64,000 nucleotides of DNA from Methanobacteriota archaeon (GTDB lineage Archaea > Halobacteriota > Methanosarcinia > Methanosarcinales > Methanosarcinaceae), in the NCBI GenBank assembly GCA_016841265.1, contig JAENZL010000003.1:1-64000 (forward strand), given 5' to 3'. The position numbers and the translations under genes were made by a program. How positions within the stretch are numbered: position 1 is the first letter of the stretch; the number at the start of each line of letters is the position of its first letter. Positions 38,601 to 46,338 of the stretch are shown piece after piece. Under the pieces are notes generated by a model. The model searched no databases. It saw only the letters and a list, made by a program, of their open reading frames with translations, and was not told where the DNA came from.

Positions 38601-38931
38601 CGTCAAGGGAACAGGCTTTACCATACAAGGCCATCGAGGAATCAGGGTCCAGTTCAAGAGCTTTATCATAGCACTCTATCGAAAGCTCGTATTCCCCAAA
38701 AGAATAAAGTGCATTACCTTTGTCAAGTAACCCTTCCACAGAAGAAGGGTTCTGGGCGATTATCTCCTCGAGAGGAGAAGTATTTTCAGGTCCTCCGGCA
38801 CTTGCAACCAGTCCTTTAAATGTAATAGCTTCAGCAGTAGGGAAGAAAGTTCCCGCTGAAATGAAGAGCAAACAAGCACTCAAGATAACTAATGAATTAA
38901 TAACCGACCGCACTTTTTTAACTGAGCTCAT
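35614..38931 (-). CDS. very large secreted TPR-repeat protein, paralog
   Basis: A 1105-aa paralog of the protein at 31417, with the same order: signal peptide (about 1-35; VKKVRSVINSLVILSACLLF), then more than 25 TPRs. A non-TPR linker lies near 615-670, and the final region NRW/TRWHVDSGNV matches the other copy's NRWYGDSEN. It ends shortly after the last TPRs and lacks the acidic YIPEAGE tail. Within the array many units are nearly alike, a sign of expansion by unequal exchange. The start shares the leader GGGGTATTTAATGAGC with the downstream copy. Exported scaffold function is inferred from the fold; partners are unknown. Confidence 0.9.
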   Translation of the reverse strand: MSSVKKVRSVINSLVILSACLLFISAGTFFPTAEAITFKGLVASAGGPENTSPLEEIIAQNPSSVEGLLDKGNALYSFGEYELSIECYDKALELDPDSSMALYGKACSLDELSMYEDAIEIYSKAFETSPDSFESWYERGDEFYGIKSYAKAADCYENALFFDSYRARILYREGMAFEKLGLDQHAFVSYDKSIGYNANCSRALYMQGMAYAGFEKYEEATGCFNEALNITPDNSELWYQKGVVFDSLEDYEAAVGCYDVALSLDPVSVEAWYNRGMDFDIMGTELENLSKDFENQGETQEALKYNQEARTRYQEALTCYNSVLISDPDNLDALQRKGADLEKLEKYSEAIQCYDKILTYDPDNSDAWYGKGAALYAMGQYDAAITCYEMALNPDTGVEVEEAGDTLLQKLKAYDSSQVCYPAAPDFDSEAVRILYDKGLAFDKLENYEAAIDCYTQALEEEPGHPVVWYRKARNLDRLDRYGEAVECYGKALKLDPDCPKAWYERGFDYSRLGKHKDAVKSYDKALAQDENYTLAWYSKASAQTQLGEYKGALECYDRVLAFAPESVEIWYNKGLAFDQLGMYGEAIECYNEALRLNPAYAPARFKLNENLELLSNTETFEPSSGNTTGASALDGLLASGFWSYLLGYQNLDSGEYSQNFDPRSVEFLDSGFGYDASWYGKASASRKLEMYEDALTCYDMALMINPEHVDAWYEQALVLGKLGRYVNAFEAYKKAATLDPQSGKAWYGMASAVNKLGRYDEALTYYDRVLVLEPGNTGALAEKASVLVGLGRYEESVPCYNTLLELESDNLEAISGRASALVKLGRHEEAVSDYDRILKLEPVNIQAEIGKASVLEEIGKYEEAVASYDRILELQPGSTDVLFRKAAALEMLGNFEAAIGCYDKVLELNSVSIEAYNRKGFALHRMERYQEAIACYNKALEYAPNNAAAWYFKGLAQYSASSHTAALASFDKTVQLKPNCITAWYNKGYIYNLLGDVEEAIINYDRALAIDPNSPSALYNKRFALYRIKRYTEASDCKTKLDALDPGFVGALQDRGTKFFFPDTYSGTLDYTLPTRWHVDSGNVTGSVSKNESAGSQPADPAPT

Positions 38932-39046
38932 TAAATACCCCGGTTTTTTCCCGATGAGTTCCCTTCGAATAAGTTAGACACTTAGCATAGGATTCAGAAT
39001 GATATGACTATCCAGCACTTTATACAATCCAACAAATACATTTTTT

Positions 39047-39162
39047 ATCTGTACTTATACACTAATGTCCTTAATATCTGTACTTATACACTAATGTCCT
39101 TAATATCTGTACTTATACACAAACATCCTTAATATTTGTAATCTAAACTAACATTCTTAATA
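39047..39162. repeat. 29-bp tandem repeat, four copies
   Basis: Units start at 39047, 39076, 39105 and 39134, each beginning ATCTGTACTTATACACTAAT and ending in TCCTTAAT. The fourth is diverged (ATTTGTAATCTAAACTAAC). Units abut with no spacers. Confidence 0.88.
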
Positions 39163-39483
39163 TATATTAAGTGTCCAATTATTCATTACTTATCATTCAA
39201 GTTTTTTTCCTATATTACGGATTAAACAATATCAAAGTATGCAGATTTTTAAAAGTGTTTAAAATGCAAAAAAACTCGAGCAAACAAGAAGCTTGAGCAG
39301 AAATAAACTTGAGAGCAGAAAAAATATCTTAAGGGCAGATCCCCTCAAATGAATGTCCACTGTCATTATCTTCCGAGCTTGAATGTTTCGATCTAGAGCA
39401 CCTTAATCCGGGGAAAATATGTTCCTGCGGTAACAAAGTCCCGGAATTATCCTGTATCATAATTTTCGGGGATATCCGCACAA

Positions 39484-39513
39484 AATATATACAATGAAAT
39501 TTCCTATCCAAAC
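39484..39513 (+). promoter_or_regulatory. TATA box of a probably leaderless HD gene
   Basis: AATATATAC at 39484-39492 lies about 22-30 bases before the ATG at 39514. There is no ribosome-binding site before the ATG, so transcription probably starts at or next to the start codon. Confidence 0.5.
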
Positions 39514-40308
39514 ATGCAAAAAGAGGACCTGACTTTTTTCCGAAAATGGTTCATGGACTATACGAAAAATTTCTATTCATCTGATCCTTTTGTCCGGGAA
39601 AACATAGAACTCAAAGTCAAACATACAAATAAAGTCTGCGAAAATATCCTTTTGCTTGCAAAAGCTGAAAAACTTGGGGAAAAGGAATCCCTTCTTGCCG
39701 AGACTGTAGCTCTTTTCCATGACCTGGGACGTTTTGAACAGTTCCTCAAATACAAAACTTTCAAAGATTCCGAGTCCGAAAACCATGCTGTTCTGGGGGT
39801 GAAAATCCTGAAAAAAGCCGGGATACTTTCTCACCTGTCCCCGGAGGAGAGCGACATCATTCTAAAAGCTGTGGAATACCACAACCTCATGGAGATCCCT
39901 GAATCCGCCTCAAACTTCCCGGAAATGCTTTTTTACTCAAAGCTGATCAGGGATGCCGACAAACTTGACATCCTCCGGATCATATGCGAGGACTATGAAG
40001 AAGGAAAAGAATGTCAGAATCCGGCCCTTGAACTTTATTTGCCCGACACCCCGGAATGCTCGGAAGCCGTAATAGAAGATATAATGAACAACAGGATGGC
40101 AAAAATAAGGGACGTCCGCAACCGTAACGACGTAAAACTCCTTCGCCTGAGCTGGGTCTTTGACATCAATTTTCCCAAAACTTTTGTCCTCCTTAAAGAA
40201 AAACGCTACCTTAAAATAATCATGTCTTCACTTCCAAAAACCGACGAAATCCAAAAGGTCATAAGGCACCTTGATGCCTATCTCGAAAAACAGCTCGCGA
40301 AGAAGTAG
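39514..40308 (+). CDS. HD-domain phosphohydrolase
   Basis: A 264-aa HD-superfamily protein. Metal-binding residues appear in order: His39-type position in VKHTNKV, the HD pair in LFHDLGRF (His69, Asp70), His91 in ENHAVLG, His123 in EYHNL, and Asp147 in RDADKLDILR. This order matches HDIG-type nucleotide or cyclic-nucleotide phosphohydrolases. The substrate is unknown. It is a single gene with a probably leaderless promoter, opposite in direction to the TPR genes. Confidence 0.85.
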   Translation: MQKEDLTFFRKWFMDYTKNFYSSDPFVRENIELKVKHTNKVCENILLLAKAEKLGEKESLLAETVALFHDLGRFEQFLKYKTFKDSESENHAVLGVKILKKAGILSHLSPEESDIILKAVEYHNLMEIPESASNFPEMLFYSKLIRDADKLDILRIICEDYEEGKECQNPALELYLPDTPECSEAVIEDIMNNRMAKIRDVRNRNDVKLLRLSWVFDINFPKTFVLLKEKRYLKIIMSSLPKTDEIQKVIRHLDAYLEKQLAKK

Positions 40309-40423
40309 CCTTGTTAAAAGTTGCCTATGATTTAATCGGCATATCGGGTGTAAGCTGTTAGTGTGAGCTGTCTATAATATAAGCTAAAGAAAGTGTTAAT
40401 ATAACATCCTGTACATATACTGT

Positions 40424-40475
40424 ATAAAGCCTTCTAAAGCATAAAGCCTTCTAAAGCATAAAGCCTTTCAAAAGC
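40424..40475. repeat. 17-bp tandem repeat, three copies
   Basis: ATAAAGCCTTCTAAAGC occurs at 40424-40440 and 40441-40457, then a variant ATAAAGCCTTTCAAAAGC follows. It lies just upstream of the small membrane peptide gene at 40493, in its probable leader. Confidence 0.85.
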
Positions 40476-40492
40476 ACACGGGGGTGGCTAAG

Positions 40493-40693
40493 GTGAGCAC
40501 AAGAGGGTTCGCAGGAAAGTCAGTTATATTTGCGATTTCAGCATATTGCCTCTTATTGGCCCTGTTTCCTTTCGGATGGGTTATTTTAATTTCAGGCGCA
40601 ATGCTGCAATCAGAAACGGCAAAAAAGATATTGGGAATTGACATTCCAGCTACAAAGACAATAGAAAACCGGCAAATAGAAAATAATCGATAA
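40493..40693 (+). CDS. 66-aa single-helix membrane peptide
   Basis: Paralog of the 59-aa peptide at 30548. The product begins STRGFAGKS after the start, with one hydrophobic helix (about 11-36, LLLALFPFGWVILISG) and the tail KKILGIDIPA followed by a polar end. The start is taken at GTG 40493, five bases after GGGGGTGG, because this matches the paralog's ribosome-binding site and spacing. An in-frame GTG at 40484 overlaps that site. Function unknown; the conserved LFP.GW helix and ILG.DI tail suggest a shared membrane role. Confidence 0.72.
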   Translation: MSTRGFAGKSVIFAISAYCLLLALFPFGWVILISGAMLQSETAKKILGIDIPATKTIENRQIENNR

Positions 40694-40903
40694 GCAGGCG
40701 ACAGCCTTCCTACAAGAAAATAAAGCCGTCAATCCAAGTTCCAGAGAGATAAGAGTGGACACTTTAAACTTTTAGAAATGATGAAATAAGATCTCATAAT
40801 AAGTAAGAATTTGTAAAATGTAAGAGTTCCTCAGAAGTAAGTGTTTATAATATGTAAGAGTCGTAAAAAGCATGACCTGAAGTACAGTTTCACTCTTTAC
40901 GTC

Positions 40904-41065
40904 TCACTCCTTATATCGCCTGCCAGATTCATTTCCGAGGCTTCGCCTGTAATCGGAGCGGATCTGTTTTTTGCACTGTTCGCAAAGCAGAGCTTCCAGG
41001 TTTTTATCATTCAGTTTTTCTTCATTTTCCCTTTCTTTTTCCTTGATGTCTTTTCTAATTTCCAT
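40904..41065 (-). CDS. 53-aa CxxC-containing small protein
   Basis: A gene below usual length cut-offs. ATG at 41065 behind a GAGGTG ribosome-binding site six bases away. The product starts MEIRKDIKEKE, is highly charged, and has one CEQCKKQ pair at about 28-34, which could be half a zinc ribbon or a redox pair. It follows the Nif3-like gene on the same strand, across the 16-bp repeat array. No family is recognised; support rests on the ribosome-binding site and composition. Confidence 0.5.
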   Translation of the reverse strand: MEIRKDIKEKERENEEKLNDKNLEALLCEQCKKQIRSDYRRSLGNESGRRYKE

Positions 41066-41094
41066 ATTCCGGCACCTCGAAGTTCAGGTAAATA

Positions 41095-41150
41095 GTAATT
41101 CGGATAATAAGTAATTCGGATAATAAGTAATTCGGATAATAAGTAATTCA
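41095..41150. repeat. 16-bp tandem repeat, 3.5 copies
   Basis: GTAATTCGGATAATAA is repeated perfectly at 41095, 41111 and 41127, then GTAATTCA at 41143. The array separates the small CxxC protein from the Nif3-like gene and touches that gene's stop codon. Confidence 0.9.
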
Positions 41151-41897
41151 GCCCCATTCTATTGTTTTGAGCCCTGAAGGCTGTTCTATAAATTCAACAT
41201 CGAGGCCGAGTAGTTCCCGGAGCCTGGGGCAGAGGGCTTCCATCCCTGGATTTTCTGTTGCGTAGTGGGTGGCATCTATCAGGCAGAGGTCTCCGTTCGA
41301 CCTGAGGACGTCGTGCTTCAGTTCGGAGGATACAAAGGCTTCAGCACCCATTTCCCGGGCAATCTGAATATACTCGTTCCGAAAACCACTGCCTCCGTAA
41401 ACCATTACACGCCTGACTTCCTCTTTTTCTCCGGCATACATGACAGGGGTTCTCAGGCACTTTGAGATGCGTGCAGCCAGTTCTGCGGAAGAGCAGGGAT
41501 CAATTTCTCCGATCCTTCCCATTCCTGCTTCCTCAACATCCCGGAGCCCCAGACGTTCCGCAAGCACGTCATTTACCCCTCCTTTAGCCCGGTCATAATT
41601 GGTATGCATGCTGTAGAGGGATATCTTGTTCTCAAGGGCAAATCTGAGAGACGTTGCAAGAGGCTTTGAAATTATGCTTACCGGTTTGAAGATCAGGGTA
41701 TGATGGGTAATTAGCAAGTCTGCCCTGATTTCAGCAGCTTTTTCAAGGACATAAGCGTTCGCGTCCAGGGCAACTGCAATTTTTTGAACATCATTTTCCA
41801 GGTCCAGGACTAGCCCTATCCTGCCTTCGTCGAAGTCCTCCGCAAGTTCAGGAGGTGCAATTTCTTTAAGAGTTTCTACTATTTTTTCAAGTTCCAT
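41148..41897 (-). CDS. Nif3-like dinuclear metal-centre protein
   Basis: A 249-aa protein of the Nif3/YbgI (GTP cyclohydrolase I type 2 homolog) family, which forms toroidal hexamers with a dinuclear metal site. Metal ligands are visible in ITHHTLIFKP (about 63-72), MHTNYDRAKGGVND (about 97-110, Asp) and DATHYATENPGME (about 213-225, His and Glu). Enzymatic function is uncertain across the family despite the name. The start has an AGGGGC ribosome-binding site. Confidence 0.88.
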   Translation of the reverse strand: MELEKIVETLKEIAPPELAEDFDEGRIGLVLDLENDVQKIAVALDANAYVLEKAAEIRADLLITHHTLIFKPVSIISKPLATSLRFALENKISLYSMHTNYDRAKGGVNDVLAERLGLRDVEEAGMGRIGEIDPCSSAELAARISKCLRTPVMYAGEKEEVRRVMVYGGSGFRNEYIQIAREMGAEAFVSSELKHDVLRSNGDLCLIDATHYATENPGMEALCPRLRELLGLDVEFIEQPSGLKTIEWG

Positions 41898-42598
41898 GGA
41901 AAAGCCCCTCTAATGATGTAAATTTCATTTCTTCAGGATATTTCACGTACTAAGTTGCCCTGGATATTTAAATATCTCCTTCATGTGATCATGTCCTCTT
42001 CCCGATTGCATCTCTTTCATAGTGCCTCAGCAGGAAATCCCCCCTTTTTTAGTTTAGGGGGTCGTTAGCTTAAACATCCTTTGCACGTGAACTACCCCTC
42101 CCTGCCTCTTTCGGAATCGAGAACGGGGCTTCCCTCGAAGTTAAACAATGAACTTTTTTAAAGCCTAATTTTCGGGGAGGTTGACCCCTATTTATACTTT
42201 TCTTTAATTCCGCACAGCAGGTTCAGAGGTAAAAGGGAATGGTTCATAAAACTTCACCAAACAACAATCTCAAAAAATTTATTATAAATATCTACAAAAC
42301 TTAAAATATGTTAAACAAAGATATTTACAAAGACATATGTCAAATTACAGGCACAAAGGCAAAAATAATACAATAAAAATGAGACGAAAGCTGCAAAATT
42401 AAATTGCCTGATGATAAATTTTAGTCATGTTATATAATCAACGTTCCAAGCTATAACGATTATCACTTAAAAAAATTCAATAAAAAAACTCAATAAAAAA
42501 ATTCAATAAAAAAATTCAATAAAAAATATGGGAATGTGTGAATATTTCCAGAGCATGAAGGCACTGTATCACCAGTGTCAATTCAGGGAGGGATAACT
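41898..42598. other. spacer with 13-bp A-rich repeats
   Basis: No gene is seen between the Nif3-like gene (minus) and the surface protein (plus). At 42476-42528 the unit TCAATAAAAAAAT is repeated about four times just upstream of the surface-protein ribosome-binding site GGGAGGG. A long 5' leader for that gene is possible. Confidence 0.6.
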
Positions 42599-44218
42599 AT
42601 GGTTAAAAAAACCTTACTTCTGGCATTACTCATCGTTTTTATCCTCTCCTGCCTTTCTACTGCTGCTTTTGCTGCAGATGATGTGGAGTGGGTGGAGAAG
42701 CTTAACGATAAAAAACTTTACTGGGGAGATTCCGTCACAGTCGGAGGCTATGTGGTTAAAGCAGAAGACTTTCATGATGAAGGGACGGTGTTTGTCACTA
42801 TTTCAAAAGATGGGGAAGAACTGAAAAGCGGCCCTCTTACCGCGGGCCTGGAACTCGAATATGACGATGAAATAAAGGTCTATGCCCAGAAAGTGGACCC
42901 TAATTATGAAATCATTAAAAAGAATGGTGTAGAGTTCAAAACCGACAACTGGAACCCTTACGCCCAGCTGGATATTCTCCTGAGGGGAAAACCCGGTTTC
43001 GATATCGATGTTGACACGGACCAGGGCAGCTACGACCCGAAATCTGCTTCCGACAGCAGGATCGAGGTGACGATAAACGTTAAGAACGACGGAGACGCAA
43101 AAGCAGAAAACGTTGTGCTGACAATTGACACTGCAGGGCTTGAGGTAATAAGCGGAAAAACAAAGTACACTTACACAAAGGTCCTGAAAGGTGAAGCATT
43201 GGAGCCGATCACTTTCACATTGAAGACCCCTGCACCCTGGGACGATACCGATTACAAAATTATCGCAAAGACCGAGTTCGAGGATTTCAAGGATGAGGAG
43301 TACGAAGACGAAGGGTCAAAGACCGTAAAGATCAAGCGGAAATGGGACCTTATAGTCTCGAAGAGCACCACAAAAGAGCGCCATATGGGTGAGCCTGTAT
43401 ACGTTTCGATAACAGTCCGGAACGGCGGTCTCTGCGACATCAACGATATCGAACTTACGGATACGCTGGTCTCGGGCATGCGGCTTGAAGAAGATCTAGA
43501 GCTTGGTACAACCCTTTCCCTTGAAGCGGGGGAAGTTGCTGCGGACGTCTTCAAGTACACCCTTATCCCGGAAAAACCAGGTGATTTCACATTCCCCAAA
43601 GCAGTTGCCACTTTCACCCTGCCCAACGGGGCGAGCAAGAAAATCGAATCCGACAATTCCGATAAGACCAAAATCTACGGTCCGAACATAATACTTACCA
43701 AATCGCTCAGCACCCAGCAACTTGAAGAAGGGGACGAACTTACGGTCACGGTCACCGTAAAGAACTCAGGCAACGTTGACTCCAGCGTGACGGTAACCGA
43801 TGCCGTTCCCCCCGAAGCAAAATTCATAAGTGGGGAAACAAGCTACAAAGGAGTCCTCCAGAGCGGCGGTGGGACAAAGACCATCAAATACGTCCTGCAG
43901 ATGCACAGCGAAGGGGAAGTCCAGCTGTCCCCCTGCAAGGCAACTTTCCTTGACCTTGAAAGCTACAAGGGAGAAGTCGATTCCAATACCCCTGCTGTCG
44001 TGAATGTGGGGACCCTGACCCTGGAAGCAAGCAGCGAACAGAAGCAACCGGCAGGGTCAACGGAATCCAGCCAGGAAAAGAAAGAAGAACCTGATGATAC
44101 CCATGTGAAAACCGGCGGTGCCGAAGAGGATTACGGGGACACCCCGGGCTTCGATTCCCTGGTTGCAGCCTTCGGGCTGCTGGGAGTTGCAGGGCTCAGG
44201 AAAAAAGGGCTCGTCTGA
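42599..44218 (+). CDS. secreted S-layer/CARDB-type surface protein with PGF-CTERM-like tail
   Basis: A 539-aa exported protein. The signal peptide is MVKKTLLLALLIVFILS... with a probable cut after AFA. Three beta-sandwich modules of DUF11/CARDB type follow (about 115-205, 245-335 and 365-455; each with VTVxNxGxxDxxxVTxxD-like strands). An acidic, Ser/Thr-rich linker leads to the C-terminal DTPGFDSLVAAFGLLGVAG and a basic end. That end matches the archaeosortase PGF-CTERM pattern (PGF, hydrophobic helix, basic residues), so the protein is probably anchored to a lipid. The start at ATG 42599 is chosen because GGGAGGG precedes it; an in-frame ATG at 42575 lacks a ribosome-binding site. Confidence 0.85.
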   Translation: MVKKTLLLALLIVFILSCLSTAAFAADDVEWVEKLNDKKLYWGDSVTVGGYVVKAEDFHDEGTVFVTISKDGEELKSGPLTAGLELEYDDEIKVYAQKVDPNYEIIKKNGVEFKTDNWNPYAQLDILLRGKPGFDIDVDTDQGSYDPKSASDSRIEVTINVKNDGDAKAENVVLTIDTAGLEVISGKTKYTYTKVLKGEALEPITFTLKTPAPWDDTDYKIIAKTEFEDFKDEEYEDEGSKTVKIKRKWDLIVSKSTTKERHMGEPVYVSITVRNGGLCDINDIELTDTLVSGMRLEEDLELGTTLSLEAGEVAADVFKYTLIPEKPGDFTFPKAVATFTLPNGASKKIESDNSDKTKIYGPNIILTKSLSTQQLEEGDELTVTVTVKNSGNVDSSVTVTDAVPPEAKFISGETSYKGVLQSGGGTKTIKYVLQMHSEGEVQLSPCKATFLDLESYKGEVDSNTPAVVNVGTLTLEASSEQKQPAGSTESSQEKKEEPDDTHVKTGGAEEDYGDTPGFDSLVAAFGLLGVAGLRKKGLV

Positions 44219-44594
44219 ATATTCTCCGGAGAGCATTTTTAAGCGCTCTTTTTGAGAATTCTTTTTTCAGACCCTTTTTTGAAGTTTTCTCCCTGATTTC
44301 CAGGGAGAATTAACTTTTCTCTTATTTATTTCTCAAAATTTTCTTCTTTTAAATTCTCGATTTTTTCATTCCTTTTTTTTGCACACTCCATTTTGAACCC
44401 TTCTATCTGCAAATTCCCTCCACTCTTTTCATTTGTTCATATATTTTTCAACCAGTTCTTCTATTTACCGGAATAAACTGATTTTTCAAGTTCTCTTTCT
44501 GGAGAATAACACATTTGTCGGAAAATAAGTAAAAGCTTAAAAATAAGAAAGGAAACTTCTTTACTCTCTATTCAAAGAAAAAAGGAAGCCCAGA
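44219..44594. other. T-rich spacer after the surface-protein gene
   Basis: A CTCCGGAGAG palindrome follows the stop codon, and several T-runs follow within 44240-44460, consistent with archaeal termination. No gene is seen. Confidence 0.45.
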
Positions 44595-45593
44595 ATGAAA
44601 GAACCCCAAAACCTGCTATTAGCAAAAACCCTGATCCTTACCCATGGAGATTCGGATGGGATATGCTCGGGTGCCATTGCACAAAGTGCCTACCCCGACG
44701 CATCAGTCTACTTCACAAATCCGGTTAGCCTTCTGGATAAGCTGAACGAGATCAGATCTGTTAAAAACCTCATAATCTGTGACATCGCAATTAATGAAAG
44801 GCACTGCTTCGAACTTTACTCCAGGCTCCAGGAACTTGCCAAAAAGTGTAACCTCTGCTACATCGACCACCACCCTCTCCCGGAAAGCTGCATGGAATAT
44901 GAAAACGGGGGAGAAGAATGGTTTTACAATGACTGCACAGGGCCCTGCAGCTCAGAACTAACCTTCCGCGTCTTTGAAGACCTCCTGAGCCGGGATATGA
45001 GGAGGGTTGCCATTTACGGGGCTATAGGAGACTTTTGCGACAACACGCCCCATGTAAAGAATTGGGTGAAGGACTGGGACAAACGAAGCCTTTACTTCCA
45101 GGCAGGGACCCTGATCCAGGCGGTGCTCCAGAAAGGCAAGGACTACGAATTCAAGAGGACTCTCCTGACCCCTCTCTCAAGGGACAGGATTCCTTCAAGG
45201 ATACCGGACCTTCTGGAACTTGCCCGGGATGCGGCTCTGAACGAAGAAAAGATCCGGATCTTTGTCAAACAAAACGTGAAAGTCTTGAAAAACAGCGCGT
45301 ATATTGTAAATACGAATAACTCCATTTCAAAAGCAGCTATCTACGCAGCCTCATACGGACGGAAGGAAATTGGCATTGCAGCCGAACGCCGTCCGAAAAA
45401 AGGGATATACGATCTGAGTATCCGTTCCAGGGGACAGGCAGACGTGAACCGGCTCCTGCGCAGCATTGCTCCCCGGTTCGGAGGAAGCGGTGGAGGGCAT
45501 CCTCACGCGGGAGGGGCACGCATCCCCGAAGATTCCTTTGAGGCCTTTCTCCATGCCTTCGATGCCGAGCTTGGAGAAGCAGAAATGAGGTAA
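44595..45593 (+). CDS. DHH-family phosphoesterase (RecJ/NrnA-like)
   Basis: A 332-aa DHH/DHHA1 protein. Metal motifs are HGDSDGICSG (17-26), CDIAIN (62-67) and IDHHPLPES (90-98). The C-terminal DHHA1 motif GGSGGGHPHAGGARI is present near 296-310. Such proteins hydrolyse short oligonucleotides, pAp or related phosphodiesters in the cytoplasm. An AAGGAAG ribosome-binding site precedes the ATG. It is followed after only seven bases by the EngB-like GTPase, so the two are co-transcribed. Confidence 0.88.
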   Translation: MKEPQNLLLAKTLILTHGDSDGICSGAIAQSAYPDASVYFTNPVSLLDKLNEIRSVKNLIICDIAINERHCFELYSRLQELAKKCNLCYIDHHPLPESCMEYENGGEEWFYNDCTGPCSSELTFRVFEDLLSRDMRRVAIYGAIGDFCDNTPHVKNWVKDWDKRSLYFQAGTLIQAVLQKGKDYEFKRTLLTPLSRDRIPSRIPDLLELARDAALNEEKIRIFVKQNVKVLKNSAYIVNTNNSISKAAIYAASYGRKEIGIAAERRPKKGIYDLSIRSRGQADVNRLLRSIAPRFGGSGGGHPHAGGARIPEDSFEAFLHAFDAELGEAEMR

Positions 45594-45600
45594 AGAAAAA

Positions 45601-46230
45601 ATGAAAGCAAGCAAAACCGTGGAACAAAACGGTACAAACCTTGAAATCCTTTTCGTCGGGCGCTCCAACGTGGGCAAATCCTCTCTCATAAAGGAACTTT
45701 TCGGAGCAAAATTAAGGGTCGGAAAACGCCCCGGAGTTACCCTGCGTCCCTTTCACGTCCAGCTCTCTGACCTGCTCGTCACCGACATGCCGGGCTTTGG
45801 TTTCATGAGTGGGGTCAAGGACCGGAAACAGGATATCGTGAAAGATAAGATTGTACACTACATCGAAAACAATGCCGAAAGGATCAAGCTTGGAGTCCTG
45901 GTGATAGACGGCCCCTTCTTCCCGGATGTCGTCGACCGCTGGGATGCCAGGGACCAGATCCCCATTGACATTGAAATGTTTGATTTCCTTAGGGAAGTCG
46001 GAATTGATACCCTGATAGCTGCAAACAAGATGGACAAAATCAAAGAAAACGAGTACGACCCTCTCCTGGATGAAATCGCAGGCCGCCTTGGGCTTGAGCC
46101 CCCATGGGAAAACTGGAAACACCTGATCGCCCCGATCAGTGTCAAGAAAGGGGACTTAAAACCCCTCAAAAGCCTCCTGAAGGACAGGCTGCACGAAATG
46201 AAGCGGGATGACCTGTTCAAGTATATTTGA
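45601..46230 (+). CDS. engB: EngB/YihA-like ribosome-assembly GTPase
   Basis: A 209-aa TRAFAC-class GTPase. The P-loop is GRSNVGKSS (20-28), G2 is in RPGVT (43-47), G3 is DMPGFGF (62-68) and G4 is NKMD (142-145), giving a full guanine-specific set. It matches EngB, which acts in large-subunit assembly in bacteria; the archaeal role is inferred by family. It is translationally close to the DHH gene upstream and convergent with DNA ligase. Confidence 0.88.
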   Translation: MKASKTVEQNGTNLEILFVGRSNVGKSSLIKELFGAKLRVGKRPGVTLRPFHVQLSDLLVTDMPGFGFMSGVKDRKQDIVKDKIVHYIENNAERIKLGVLVIDGPFFPDVVDRWDARDQIPIDIEMFDFLREVGIDTLIAANKMDKIKENEYDPLLDEIAGRLGLEPPWENWKHLIAPISVKKGDLKPLKSLLKDRLHEMKRDDLFKYI

Positions 46231-46338
46231 GATTAAGGATTTGAAACTCAGGAATTAAAACCGGGATTAAACTCAGTTCGGAACTAATTACAAAATTAAA
46301 AGATACCAATAAATTTAAAAAGTATTCCCAGCCAATGT

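Larger units (their letters stand above)
38932..39513. other. spacer with 29-bp tandem repeats
   Basis: Divergent upstream region of the second TPR gene (minus) and the HD gene (plus). It holds the 39047-39162 repeat array and, at its right end, the HD-gene promoter. No gene is seen. Confidence 0.6.
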
